From contig JBCCHB010000022.1 in assembly GCA_039028975.1 (NCBI GenBank), positions 65,511-129,510 on the forward strand: DNA of 64,000 bases. The letters run 5' to 3'. The position numbers were made by a program, and so were the translations under genes. Each line of letters opens with the position of its first letter. The stretch's first letter is position 1. Origin of the DNA: JAHBNG01 sp039028975. Its GTDB lineage: Bacteria > Chloroflexota > Anaerolineae > Caldilineales > Caldilineaceae. The notes under the pieces were generated by a model. It saw only the letters and a list, made by a program, of their open reading frames with translations. It did not search any database and was not told the origin of the DNA. Positions 16,952-25,372 of the stretch are shown here, piece by piece.

Positions 16952-17824
16952 ATGACGTATATATGGCAACCAACTCCAGAACAAGCCCAACAGTGGCGAG
17001 CCCAAGGCTACTTCGTCATCCGCAACGTGCTCCCACGTGATCTGGCCCTGCAGCTTCTCGGCGTCATCAGAAATGTGATCCTAACGCCAGAGCCGGATGC
17101 AAAAACAGATGAAGATCCCATGGACCCAATGGGCGCTCCCCCCGCGGCTCGTGCTGCCCGGTTCCGCAAGTTGAGTCGCTTCTGTTCTAAGTCGCCGCTG
17201 ATTTGGCGTCACGTGCATGGCGGCGAAGCGATGCTTCGGGTAGCCCAACACTTCCTGGGCAATGATATTATGCTCAAGTTTGATAGCTGCTTCCTCAAAC
17301 CTGCCCGTACTGGCAGCGCAACACCCTGGCATCAGGACAATGGCCTCTGGCGTGACGACGAGACCGAGCCATTCAACTTCTGGATGGCCCTGGACCCGGC
17401 GACCAAAGCCAACGGTTGTTTGCAGATGATCCCTGGCAGCCACAAAGGGGAGATTATACCTCACGTCTTGTATGAGGATAGTATTCACGGAGAGATTCCA
17501 CGTGAAATTGTGGCTCAAATGAAAGAGCGTCATGGTATTCATCACATAGAGCTAGATTCGGGCGACGTGGTCTGTTGGCATAGCAGCATGATGCACTACA
17601 GTCCGCCCAACACCAGTGAACAGGGTCGCATCGCGATAGCAGGCGTCTACACCAATCCACAGATCACAACGACGCGACGCTTTGCTGGCGATTACTACTG
17701 GGTGATGAAGGGCGGTAAAGTGAGCAACGCGTTCCCACCAGAAGTTTACCCAATTGAGCAGAATGGATCGGTGCCACCGTTTCCGAAGGCGGAGGAGGCG
17801 GCTGGAAGTTTGGTCTCGGCATAA
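16952..17824 (+). CDS. Phytanoyl-CoA dioxygenase (PhyH) family oxygenase 2
   Basis: A 290-residue Fe(II)/2-oxoglutarate oxygenase. The triad is H127 and D129 in TPWHQDNGLW and H215 in CWHSSMMHYSPPN. The family signature NGCLQMIPGSHKGEI is also present, as is an Arg after the last His (QGRIAIAGV). Very similar to the paralogue at 14975-15799, including the TPWHQD and HYSPPN contexts. The toxin-antitoxin pair lies between them on the opposite strand, which may mark an insertion into a former tandem pair. The substrate is unknown. Confidence 0.9.
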   Translation: MTYIWQPTPEQAQQWRAQGYFVIRNVLPRDLALQLLGVIRNVILTPEPDAKTDEDPMDPMGAPPAARAARFRKLSRFCSKSPLIWRHVHGGEAMLRVAQHFLGNDIMLKFDSCFLKPARTGSATPWHQDNGLWRDDETEPFNFWMALDPATKANGCLQMIPGSHKGEIIPHVLYEDSIHGEIPREIVAQMKERHGIHHIELDSGDVVCWHSSMMHYSPPNTSEQGRIAIAGVYTNPQITTTRRFAGDYYWVMKGGKVSNAFPPEVYPIEQNGSVPPFPKAEEAAGSLVSA

Positions 17825-17914
17825 AATGCGCTGGGTGTAAGCAGACGGCAAACTTGCTCCTGTGTGATAAAATAAGGGCAGGCCATATCAGACTGAGCCA
17901 GGAGAACGCCCTCT

Positions 17915-19729
17915 ATGAAATTGCCGTATGGGAATAGCGATTTTTACCAAATCATAACTGAAGAGTATCTATATCTCGATAGAACAGACAGGATTCCTCA
18001 AATAGAAGCGCTTGGTAAGAGCTTGCTCTTCCTACGTCCGCGGCGATTTGGCAAAAGTATGCTCGTCTCCATGCTGGAAAATTATTACGACCTCAGCAAG
18101 GCCGATGAATTCGAAGCGCTCTTTGGTCATCTGGCTATTGGCCAGAATCCTACACCATGCCATAATCAATATTTGATCTTCTCGCTGGATTTTTCATCTG
18201 TTCCCGTCTATGGTTCTGTGGAGGAGATTGCGAACGCGCTTCATCGTTATTTGAATGAACGAATACGCAATTTTGAAATGGACTATAGCTATCTGTTGGC
18301 GGAAAAAATCCACATTGATCCAGCAGATGCGTTTACCTCGTTGCTATCGATGCTAGCCGTGGTACGCCAAACCAAACATAAAGTCTATCTATTCATTGAC
18401 GAGTATGATAACTTTGCCAACGAGGTGATGATGGCTGGGCGTGATGGACTTCCCGAAAGCGAAGGATTTCTTGTTAGCGAAGAGCGGTACAACAGATTAG
18501 TGATTAGCGAAGGCATCTTCAAATCCTTCTTCAAGAATATCAAGAGCTTTATGCGCGGTATGGGGTTGGAACGGGTCTTTATTACGGGCGTTTCCCCCAT
18601 TGTATTAAGTGACGTTACGAGTGGTCACAATATTGCCAAAGATCTTACATGGCGTCGCCATTTTAATGACCTCTGCGGGTTTACAGAAGAAGAGGTCCGG
18701 CCACTCGTAGCTCAGACAATTGCCGAATGCCAACTGCCGCTCAGCAAGGCTGATGAAGCGCTTGAACTGATGCGCACGTTTTATAACGGATCTCGCTTCA
18801 CATTTGACGAAGCGCCTTTGATCTATAACCCGACACTGGTCTTCTACTTTCTTGATGCGTTCGCCGTCAGCTGTCGCTACCCAGATAAGATGCTGGATGG
18901 CAACTTCGCTCCGGATTATGCCAAACTCGTCTATATCTCGACGCACCTAAATGGGGAACAGTTGCTACTTGATGCCTTGCACGATGAGGAGCTGTTGAGC
19001 GTAACCGAAGTTGGGGATCGGTTTGGGATGGCCGAAATGCTGGCGGGAGAAAAACGCCAAGATCGAATGGCCTCGCTTTTATGCTATTTGGGGGCGTTGA
19101 CCTTTGGCGGTCGGGACACCATTGGTAAATTTATCTTAGAAATCCCCAATCTCGTTAGTCGCCGCCTCTACGTAGAGCGTTTGTTGGAGATGATGTTACC
19201 GCCTCAAGTTCAAGAGGCAGGTCAGGAGGCCGCGGTTGCCCTTTATAGCCGCAGTGAGATGCAGCCACTTTGCGACTTTATCGAAAAAACGTATTTCAAA
19301 GTATTCGACAATCGAGATTATCTTCATGCCAACGAATTGACCATCAAAACCGCGTTTTTAACCCTGCTCTATAACGACGCACTTTACATCATGGATTCGG
19401 AAAGCGCGCTTGAACGGACCTATGCCGATCTGACCATGATCATCCGCCCTGAGATGCGCCGCTTTCAATTGCTCGATATTCTGATTGAGTTTAAATATGT
19501 ATCGTTGGACAAAGCGGGCTTAACAGGCGTTGAAACTTCCCAAGCGAGTTTGCAAGAACTACATGAGCTAGCCCCTGTTCAGGAAAAGTTTTCCCAGGCT
19601 CATAAGCAAGTGCTAGAGTACCGCCAAAAGCTAGAGAGCAAATACGGCCAGCAGTTACGATTGCGAACCTACGTGGTTGTTGACATTGGGTTCGACCGGG
19701 TGGTTTGGCAGGAAGTTCAGAATGGGTAG
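17915..19729 (+). CDS. AAA-ATPase-like protein with C-terminal PD-(D/E)XK nuclease-like domain
   Basis: A 604-residue protein of the widespread AAA-ATPase_like plus PD-(D/E)XK family. The Walker A motif is at about 41-48 (LRPRRFGKSMLVSML), and Walker B follows in VYLFIDEYDNFAN. The N-terminus YLDRTDRIPQIEALGKSLLF is diagnostic. The C-terminal nuclease-like core has Asp521 and Glu525-x-Lys527 in LLDILIEFKYV. The biological role of the family is not settled; copies are numerous in Chloroflexota, Bacteroidota and Clostridia and may be selfish or defensive (inference). No companion methylase or toxin is next to it. SD-like AGGAGA lies 12 bases before the ATG. Confidence 0.88.
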   Translation: MKLPYGNSDFYQIITEEYLYLDRTDRIPQIEALGKSLLFLRPRRFGKSMLVSMLENYYDLSKADEFEALFGHLAIGQNPTPCHNQYLIFSLDFSSVPVYGSVEEIANALHRYLNERIRNFEMDYSYLLAEKIHIDPADAFTSLLSMLAVVRQTKHKVYLFIDEYDNFANEVMMAGRDGLPESEGFLVSEERYNRLVISEGIFKSFFKNIKSFMRGMGLERVFITGVSPIVLSDVTSGHNIAKDLTWRRHFNDLCGFTEEEVRPLVAQTIAECQLPLSKADEALELMRTFYNGSRFTFDEAPLIYNPTLVFYFLDAFAVSCRYPDKMLDGNFAPDYAKLVYISTHLNGEQLLLDALHDEELLSVTEVGDRFGMAEMLAGEKRQDRMASLLCYLGALTFGGRDTIGKFILEIPNLVSRRLYVERLLEMMLPPQVQEAGQEAAVALYSRSEMQPLCDFIEKTYFKVFDNRDYLHANELTIKTAFLTLLYNDALYIMDSESALERTYADLTMIIRPEMRRFQLLDILIEFKYVSLDKAGLTGVETSQASLQELHELAPVQEKFSQAHKQVLEYRQKLESKYGQQLRLRTYVVVDIGFDRVVWQEVQNG

Positions 19730-19822
19730 ATAAGCAAGAATCTGCTTGCTCTGGCTATTGCTCAGGCAGCATCCAACAAAACTGGAAGCATTCCAATGCG
19801 TTATATTCCTCTGACTATGGTC

Positions 19823-22594
19823 TCACCTAGGCGCTTTGCGAGAGCGTTTCGACTTTTGGAATTCGTCGAGGTCGGTTTTGCCGGAGAAGAGGAACTTGAA
19901 GAATGATTTGCCTTGGAAGCGGCAGGTTTGGCGAATGCTCAACAAAATGAGGTAATCTTTGGTTACAGAGTCTTGCAGAGGAACTTTAGAAATTTCTCTT
20001 TGTATCGCGAAAGGTCTAATAGCCCTTTCGGCAGTGTTGTTATGCCAAAGTATTCCATCATGTTCTAGAAAGCTGAACAAACTATCGTTGTAACGGATAA
20101 ATCGGTTTTGATATTTTATAGTTAGATCTGATTTGTATGTTTTCCCTTCTATTACGTTCTGATAAAACTTTACCACCTGTGGATGAAACCTACTTAGGTT
20201 TCGCTTTTTTAGACCATATTTCTGGATGGTTTCCATTATCGGTATGATAAGATCTCTCACTTGTAAGATAAACTGCTCGAGCTCCTTATCAAACGGATTT
20301 ACAAGTAGGTCTTCATTGAGATCTCGAATCAAGTGAACCCAACACTTCTGTTGTCTACAATTAACAGAATCATAACCAGGATAAAAATCTGAAATTAGAA
20401 TGCCATTATAATTAGCTAAAAATTCATGTACGACCTCGGCTTCTCGCGTTTCTCTAAGCTTAAAGATTACTTGCTTATCATTTGTGAATACCCAGACATA
20501 CCAGTTCGCCCCGCGAATATTAACTTTGGTTTCGTCTACATGAATCGAAGGACTGTTAAGCAAATCTTTAACAATCGCACTATACGTATCAGTATATTTC
20601 TTTGCGAAAGTTTGCAATGAATACATCGGCATTGTAACCGAAATTTCCTCATTGAAATACTCAAACGCTGATTCAACAATACTCTCATATGGGAGACGCA
20701 GAGCTACTCTTTGATGAACCATCCAGGCTCTAAAACCATGTCCATAAATTTGATGGCTGGTATATTTTTGCATGTATGCCGGAGCATAGTGCTTGTCGCA
20801 TTTAGAGCAGTAGCTTTTGAAACCAGAATACTCGGTGAGGGTTTTCTTTATACCACTTTTCGTTAAAACTAAGTCAAGGATGACTCTACGCACCTTGATA
20901 GTTGTTACTTTGTACGAATTGTTACGACATTGAGGACAAGTATCGTCTGAAGCAATCTGAACAATCTTCCGTTTTTTCTGCCTGATTTCGGACTGTTTTG
21001 GAACAAACTTTTTCGTCTTTTTTGTCTCCTTTTTTGGACCTGCTTCCGGATTGATTTGGTCTGTTTTTTGTCGAAAGCAAATCTTCTTTGAATCGTATCC
21101 AAAGTGAGCAAAATTTAGAATTTCCTTAAATTGACTATGAACCTGTTGACCAAGATCTGAGGTTTGTTCCTTATACTGGTCTGCAAAATCGACCTCTGAC
21201 AGTGTATTTGATGAATTATTTATTTTTGCCAGCTCACCTGTAAGCATTTTAAGAGCTTGACAATCCTCTCGATTGTACATCATCAGCAACTGCTGTATCC
21301 TAGTATCCTGCCCCTCCTCCCAATGCTCCCGCCAAACCAAACTCTGCAACCCCGACGCCTCTGGCGAAGACCACTCCGTCCCAATAAAGTGCCCCAAATC
21401 CTTCAGCCGATTGGAGTAGGTGGGAAAGTAGACCTTGCCATAGATAAACCCATTCACGTTGACCAATCGCTTGATGATGGCTTCCGCCTCTGTCTCATAC
21501 CGATTCGCCAACTTCTTCAACGCCTTAACCTCATAGTTGCCATAGTGATAGATGGGTGCGTCTGGATATTCGCTGGCCTTCTCCACAAAGTGCTGCCAGA
21601 TCTGGGCCTCATCGGCCAATGTGTCGGCCCAAAAGGAGTGGTGGGTGCTGGTTTCACCTTCACAGACCAAGAGGCCAAATAGGTAGTAGGCGTTCTGATC
21701 GGGAATGCCCTCGATATCCAGAAAGAGTTCAACAGGCTTACGCTCGATTTCGGGCAGCTCTTGGATGTAGATCTTCTTTTCGCGAATGGCCAACGCCTGT
21801 AGCTCCAGCTTGTGGGTAACGGGTGGTGGGTTCTTGGCCCGCTTCTTGCGTTTGCGCGGCTTAAAGGTGTAGGAGAGCTGGGTAACGGTGAAGATGCCTT
21901 TTCGTTCAAGTTTGCGCATGGTCTTTGGCGTCATCCGGTCCAGCAGGCTCAGATTGTCTTCCTGGTTGGCTTTGGCTTGGCAGGCATCGCGGAACTGGCA
22001 GAGCGGGCAGTGCTTGTTGAGCATCACCTGCGGCTCTTCTGGCGTATCTCCCTCTACCCACGCATCCAGCCACTCTTGCAGCGGTTCCAAAACGGGCAAA
22101 AGGGTCTGGGTGCTCTCATCTAGCTTCACTTTGCTCGACTTGCCTTCGGCATTGACGATATGACCTTTGGCTGGTGGTTTGCCCTGAACTTGCGCCAAAG
22201 CGTGGGCCGTAAAGAAGAGGGCCAGCTTCTGCTCTTTGCTGATGCTGTGGGTGCCAACGAAGAGGGTTGGCTCATAGCTGTAGTGGCCTAAGACAGAATG
22301 GGTGCTGACTTTGGTAAGCAGTCCGCATTCGGCAATCATGGTCTCGGTCTGCAAGGTGGCGTTGGTGAGTAGTGCAGACTTGCTCTTCAAACCGTGGATT
22401 GCATAGGGGCGGATATCCTTTCCATTCTGGCTCAACTTTTCAAGGTAGGCTGCTTGGGCGGCGCGCTCTTTTTGGGCCAGTATTTCGACGTATTCGTGGA
22501 CTTTCCCAGCTTTGGCATTGGACATCAACAGAAACGCTTTGCGGGGACAGTGACTGTACGCAACTGCGACGTGGGTGTTGATCGGTTGTTTCAT
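19823..22594 (-). CDS. TM0106-type RecB-like/RNase H-like nuclease fused to IS66-type transposase
   Basis: A 923-residue chimera in one uninterrupted frame. Residues 1-215 are Cas4/RecB-like with a possible Fe-S cluster: C16 (SHCPRKAF) and C196, C199, C205 (HCPLCQFRDAC). Residues about 285-450 are an RNase H-like exonuclease (D293 and E295 in FLDIEGIPDQ, YHYGNYEVKAL, D444 in YNREDCQAL). After a Lys-rich linker (510-545), residues 550-600 form a zinc ribbon (CPQC and CSKC). The rest is an IS66-like DDE core: D687 (HVDETKV), D736 (LISDFYPGY) and E856 (NNTAERAIRPF). All catalytic residues are present. No terminal inverted repeats were found. The C-terminal half is visibly AT-richer than the rest. 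Confidence 0.88.
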   Translation of the reverse strand: MKQPINTHVAVAYSHCPRKAFLLMSNAKAGKVHEYVEILAQKERAAQAAYLEKLSQNGKDIRPYAIHGLKSKSALLTNATLQTETMIAECGLLTKVSTHSVLGHYSYEPTLFVGTHSISKEQKLALFFTAHALAQVQGKPPAKGHIVNAEGKSSKVKLDESTQTLLPVLEPLQEWLDAWVEGDTPEEPQVMLNKHCPLCQFRDACQAKANQEDNLSLLDRMTPKTMRKLERKGIFTVTQLSYTFKPRKRKKRAKNPPPVTHKLELQALAIREKKIYIQELPEIERKPVELFLDIEGIPDQNAYYLFGLLVCEGETSTHHSFWADTLADEAQIWQHFVEKASEYPDAPIYHYGNYEVKALKKLANRYETEAEAIIKRLVNVNGFIYGKVYFPTYSNRLKDLGHFIGTEWSSPEASGLQSLVWREHWEEGQDTRIQQLLMMYNREDCQALKMLTGELAKINNSSNTLSEVDFADQYKEQTSDLGQQVHSQFKEILNFAHFGYDSKKICFRQKTDQINPEAGPKKETKKTKKFVPKQSEIRQKKRKIVQIASDDTCPQCRNNSYKVTTIKVRRVILDLVLTKSGIKKTLTEYSGFKSYCSKCDKHYAPAYMQKYTSHQIYGHGFRAWMVHQRVALRLPYESIVESAFEYFNEEISVTMPMYSLQTFAKKYTDTYSAIVKDLLNSPSIHVDETKVNIRGANWYVWVFTNDKQVIFKLRETREAEVVHEFLANYNGILISDFYPGYDSVNCRQQKCWVHLIRDLNEDLLVNPFDKELEQFILQVRDLIIPIMETIQKYGLKKRNLSRFHPQVVKFYQNVIEGKTYKSDLTIKYQNRFIRYNDSLFSFLEHDGILWHNNTAERAIRPFAIQREISKVPLQDSVTKDYLILLSIRQTCRFQGKSFFKFLFSGKTDLDEFQKSKRSRKAPR

Positions 22595-22879
22595 GATGGG
22601 TTTGGGTGAACTGAACGGAGCGACTGGCGTCGGTCAAATTGAGGAGCGAGGTAAATCATCGGGGGTGTGATTCATCTTAGTGAGGTTGCCTGGCGGTTGC
22701 AAGTGAATTGTGCCATAGTGGTATCATGCGTTTTTCACATGTACTCCAATGGCAAGGAGAGCCTTGAAGATGCAATAAAAGCTTTCCGAACTATGACATC
22801 TGTTACTCTCTGGATAAGGCATGATAGGTGATGGTAACTTTTGTTGCGTTAGAGATGAAAGGAAATGCTTATTCAACCA

Positions 22880-23761
22880 TCAGCGCGCGGCAACAAAGGC
22901 AACGGCTCGTTGAACTGTCTCTGGATCATACAATATACCAAGATGACCCAATCCTTGAGTTGCTGTAAGCGAAGCGTTACGCCACTGTTTGTGAATCGCC
23001 AGGGCGTTTGCATAGGGAATTAAGCTATCATTCTCATCGTGGATAATCAGACCGGGTAGAGTAATATTGGCAACGGAGCGTTCCAGGGTTCGATCGTCCA
23101 AGGGCAGGCCAATCCGATCGATCAGCCGCTGACGCATTTTGGCCACAACAGGGTGGGGAATGTGGAGAAATGTTCCCCACGATTGGATTACGCTGAAAAT
23201 ATTCGACGGCGAGCCAAGCACAACAACCTTTTTAATCCCCAATTGAGCTTCACGCCCTACCATCAAAAGCGTAGCCGCAGCGCCTAAGGAGTGGGCGATA
23301 ATCCCATCAATAGGTCCGAACGCTTCACTAATGCTCTGTAGAGCACCGCTATAATCATAAATCGTCGTGCGGCGGCCCGTGGATCGGCCGTGTGCGGGTG
23401 CATCAAAGGCAATTACTCGATACCCAAGCTCAACGAGCGGTGGCACGAAGGCGCGCATAGAGCCTGCATTGGCTTCCCATCCGTGGGCTAATAGAATGGT
23501 CGGCTCATTTTCTCCACCCCAAATATACCCTTGTAACGTACGGCTGCCATGCTCATAGGAGACCAGACGAGCATCGGACAAGATTCTTTGTGCTTTTCCT
23601 GAGTATGGGCGCTGATTTGGTGTCAGAAATAGACGAATCGCGAATCGAGTGGCCAAGTCGGGCGAAACGTGACCTAGTAGCCGAAAGACGCGACGGGTGG
23701 CCTTGACTTGGATAGAAATGGACTGTTGAATCACGGGAATTGTCGTCGTTGCGACACTCAT
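22880..23761 (-). CDS. Alpha/beta hydrolase under TetR control
   Basis: A 293-residue alpha/beta hydrolase. The oxyanion loop is LLAHGWEANAG, the nucleophile elbow is IIAHSLGAAAT (Ser), the acid is in IHDENDSLIPY, and the catalytic His is in GLGHLGILY. The N-terminal 50 residues form a lipophilic helical region. The start has AGAGGAG six bases upstream. A perfect -10 TATAAT and -35 TTGAAA sit upstream with a TetR operator in the spacer, so expression should be repressed by the TetR gene next door. The substrate is unknown; esterase or lipase activity is likely. Confidence 0.88.
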   Translation of the reverse strand: MSVATTTIPVIQQSISIQVKATRRVFRLLGHVSPDLATRFAIRLFLTPNQRPYSGKAQRILSDARLVSYEHGSRTLQGYIWGGENEPTILLAHGWEANAGSMRAFVPPLVELGYRVIAFDAPAHGRSTGRRTTIYDYSGALQSISEAFGPIDGIIAHSLGAAATLLMVGREAQLGIKKVVVLGSPSNIFSVIQSWGTFLHIPHPVVAKMRQRLIDRIGLPLDDRTLERSVANITLPGLIIHDENDSLIPYANALAIHKQWRNASLTATQGLGHLGILYDPETVQRAVAFVAAR

Positions 23762-23825
23762 GATGTTCTCCTCTTGATTAGCAGTAAAGAAGACTGATTC
23801 GATATAGCATAAATATTTCTATCTC

Positions 23826-23854
23826 ATTATAAACCGAACGTTCGTACTTTTCAA
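23826..23854 (-). promoter_or_regulatory. Hydrolase promoter with TetR operator in the spacer
   Basis: On the minus strand: TTGAAA, 17-bp spacer, TATAAT. The spacer contains GTACGAACGTTCGG, whose first 12 bases are repeated exactly at 24751-24762 in front of the TetR gene. The palindromic core is CGAACGTTCG. Confidence 0.8.
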
Positions 23855-23976
23855 GCCCCAAAATCAATATCTCAGAAAATTCATATAGTTTGGGCCAGCG
23901 ACTAGAGAACACTGATTCAACTTGGCTTGTGCATAAAGCTAGGGGATTTATTCTGACAAACGGGAAAAATGTCACT

Positions 23977-24645
23977 CTACAGAAGGTTGATCGTCTCTAG
24001 TGGAGGGAGTGGCGAGGCATTAGATGCGGAAATAGAGTGCAATCGTTCCAAGACCGCCAGGCGCGCTCGGTCGGCTGCCTGCATATCTCCATAGAGCTGC
24101 ATGGCCCAGTTTGCACCAAGAAATAGCGAATTCAGTTCAAAAGCAAGTTGTGGCCCATTGACGTCAGCCATCAGTTGACCCTGCTCTTGAGCTTTCTGAA
24201 AGGCAACTTCCAGGAAATCCAACCACTCTCGCATATCAGTAGCAACCAGATCACGTACAGGGCCAGGGCGACTATCAAATTCAGCCGAAGCGGCAAAGTA
24301 AAAACAGCCGCCCTTAAAAACACCCCGTTCAATATACGACATCCAAGCATTGCATAATGCCCAAATCCGTGCGAGTCCACGGGGTGCTTGTAACGCTGGC
24401 CTAATTACTTCCTGGATGAAGATCTCTCGCGCCGCAGCCAACGTGGCTAGCTGCAACCCCTCTTTAGATCCAAAGTGCCCAAAGAGGCCACTCTTGCTCA
24501 TTCCCAATGTTGTGGCCAGCCGACCAATGGTCAGCCCCTCTAATCCCTCCACCGATGCGATATCGACCGCCGCCCCTAAGATCCGATTACGAGTCTCCTG
24601 ACCTTTTTGAGCAGCGGTAGCGATTCCATCCTGTACCATGATCAT
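23977..24645 (-). CDS. TetR/AcrR-family transcriptional regulator
   Basis: A 222-residue TetR repressor. The DNA-binding head reads TRNRILGAAVDIASVEGLEG, then LTIGRLATTLGMSKSGLFGH and FGSKEGL, a classical TetR helix-turn-helix. The C-terminal all-helical ligand and dimer domain continues to the end (WMSYIERGVFKGGCFYFAA). A start two codons later (24639) is equally good. It controls the hydrolase at 22880 and probably itself: the 12-bp site GTACGAACGTTC occurs in both promoters. Its ligand is likely a lipophilic compound handled by the hydrolase (inference). Confidence 0.92.
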   Translation of the reverse strand: MIMVQDGIATAAQKGQETRNRILGAAVDIASVEGLEGLTIGRLATTLGMSKSGLFGHFGSKEGLQLATLAAAREIFIQEVIRPALQAPRGLARIWALCNAWMSYIERGVFKGGCFYFAASAEFDSRPGPVRDLVATDMREWLDFLEVAFQKAQEQGQLMADVNGPQLAFELNSLFLGANWAMQLYGDMQAADRARLAVLERLHSISASNASPLPPLETINLL

Positions 24646-24654
24646 ATCCCTTTA

Positions 24655-24749
24655 CATACAGATGGCCAGAGATGTTCCGTTCTGCATTCTCGGAAGTATC
24701 CAAAGTTGATTGGATAAGAGTCGAGACAAGACTTTTCTGGCGAAGTATA
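24655..24749 (-). repeat. Miniature inverted repeat, family C, forming the tetR leader
   Basis: A reverse-oriented copy running from TATACTTCGCCAGAAAAGTC (ending at 24749) to TCTGGCCATCTGTAT near 24655. Its outermost TATACT is the best -10 box for the TetR gene, and the operator 24751-24762 abuts it. Confidence 0.65.
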
Positions 24750-24750
24750 C

Positions 24751-24762
24751 GTACGAACGTTC
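24751..24762 (-). promoter_or_regulatory. TetR operator in front of the tetR gene
   Basis: GTACGAACGTTC, identical to the site in the hydrolase promoter. It lies directly upstream of the TATACT -10 box, consistent with autoregulation. Confidence 0.65.
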
Positions 24763-24951
24763 AGTTAGTGCATTGCTCATCATAAAGGATTCCTGTATTC
24801 AAGACAAGTGCTGTTCACCATCAGGCATGTTGGCCACGGTTTCGGTTTGACTAGCTATGCATAGAATACAACATCCCAGCTATATCATGCTGCTGGGAGA
24901 AGGTTTGCCGCAGTGGTATAATCAGAGGTACCCATTCACCTCCCCCGTAGG

Positions 24952-24992
24952 CTGAGCTTGTCGAAGGGGAAACCCGGCTTCGACAAGCTCAG
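24952..24992. repeat. REP-like inverted repeat
   Basis: Arms CTGAGCTTGTCGAAG and CTTCGACAAGCTCAG are perfect 15-bp inverted repeats with an 11-nt loop. The element abuts the 5' end of a truncated acetyltransferase gene. Confidence 0.75.
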
Positions 24993-24997
24993 GGGAC

Positions 24998-25246
24998 GTG
25001 AACGGTTACAATCAGAGCGCACGTCCCTATGGGCTCGTCGAAAACGTGGTTACTCATCCTTACTTTCGCAAACAAGGCATTGGAAGAGGTATTCTGCGCC
25101 ATGCATTAGATGCGGCCTGGAATACGCATTGTTATAAAGTCACGCTGCTCACCGGATCGAAAAGCGATGCAACCCTTCGATTTTATGAAGATGCTGGATT
25201 TCAAAAGGATATCAAGACAGGTTTTATTGCCTACCGTGAATCGTAA
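24998..25246 (+). pseudogene. C-terminal remnant of a GNAT acetyltransferase
   Basis: The 82 codons encode only the acetyl-CoA-binding half of a GNAT protein: VVTHPYFRKQGIGRGILRHA is motif A with Q/RxxGxG/A, and ATLRFYEDAGFQ is motif B. The first beta strands and helices are missing. The only start is a GTG inside the sequence just after the REP-like element at 24952-24992, with no ribosome-binding site. It is most likely a gene truncated by rearrangement at the repeat. A functional minimal protein is unlikely. Confidence 0.65.
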
Positions 25247-25307
25247 ATGCCTCTTATTAATTCACGAAGTACATAAGTGGGTGTACTCGTCAACGGTTGC
25301 GGTCTAC

Positions 25308-25344
25308 TATACTCAGCTCCGGTTTTCAAAGCGACCGCAGTATA
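25308..25344 (+). repeat. Miniature inverted repeat, family A, short form
   Basis: TATACTCAGCTCCGG to GCGACCGCAGTATA, about 37 bp with TATACT/AGTATA ends. The right end, extended to TATAAT, could act as a -10 box for the aldo/keto reductase gene 29 bp downstream. Confidence 0.6.
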
Positions 25345-25372
25345 ATACTTCAAAAATTCAAGAAGGAACCAA

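Noticed and set aside
19760..22700. Terminal inverted repeats or target duplications for an IS66 element
   Set aside because: The flanks at 19740-19822 and 22595-22700 were compared by eye and no inverted or direct match of useful length was seen, so a complete IS66 element is not annotated.
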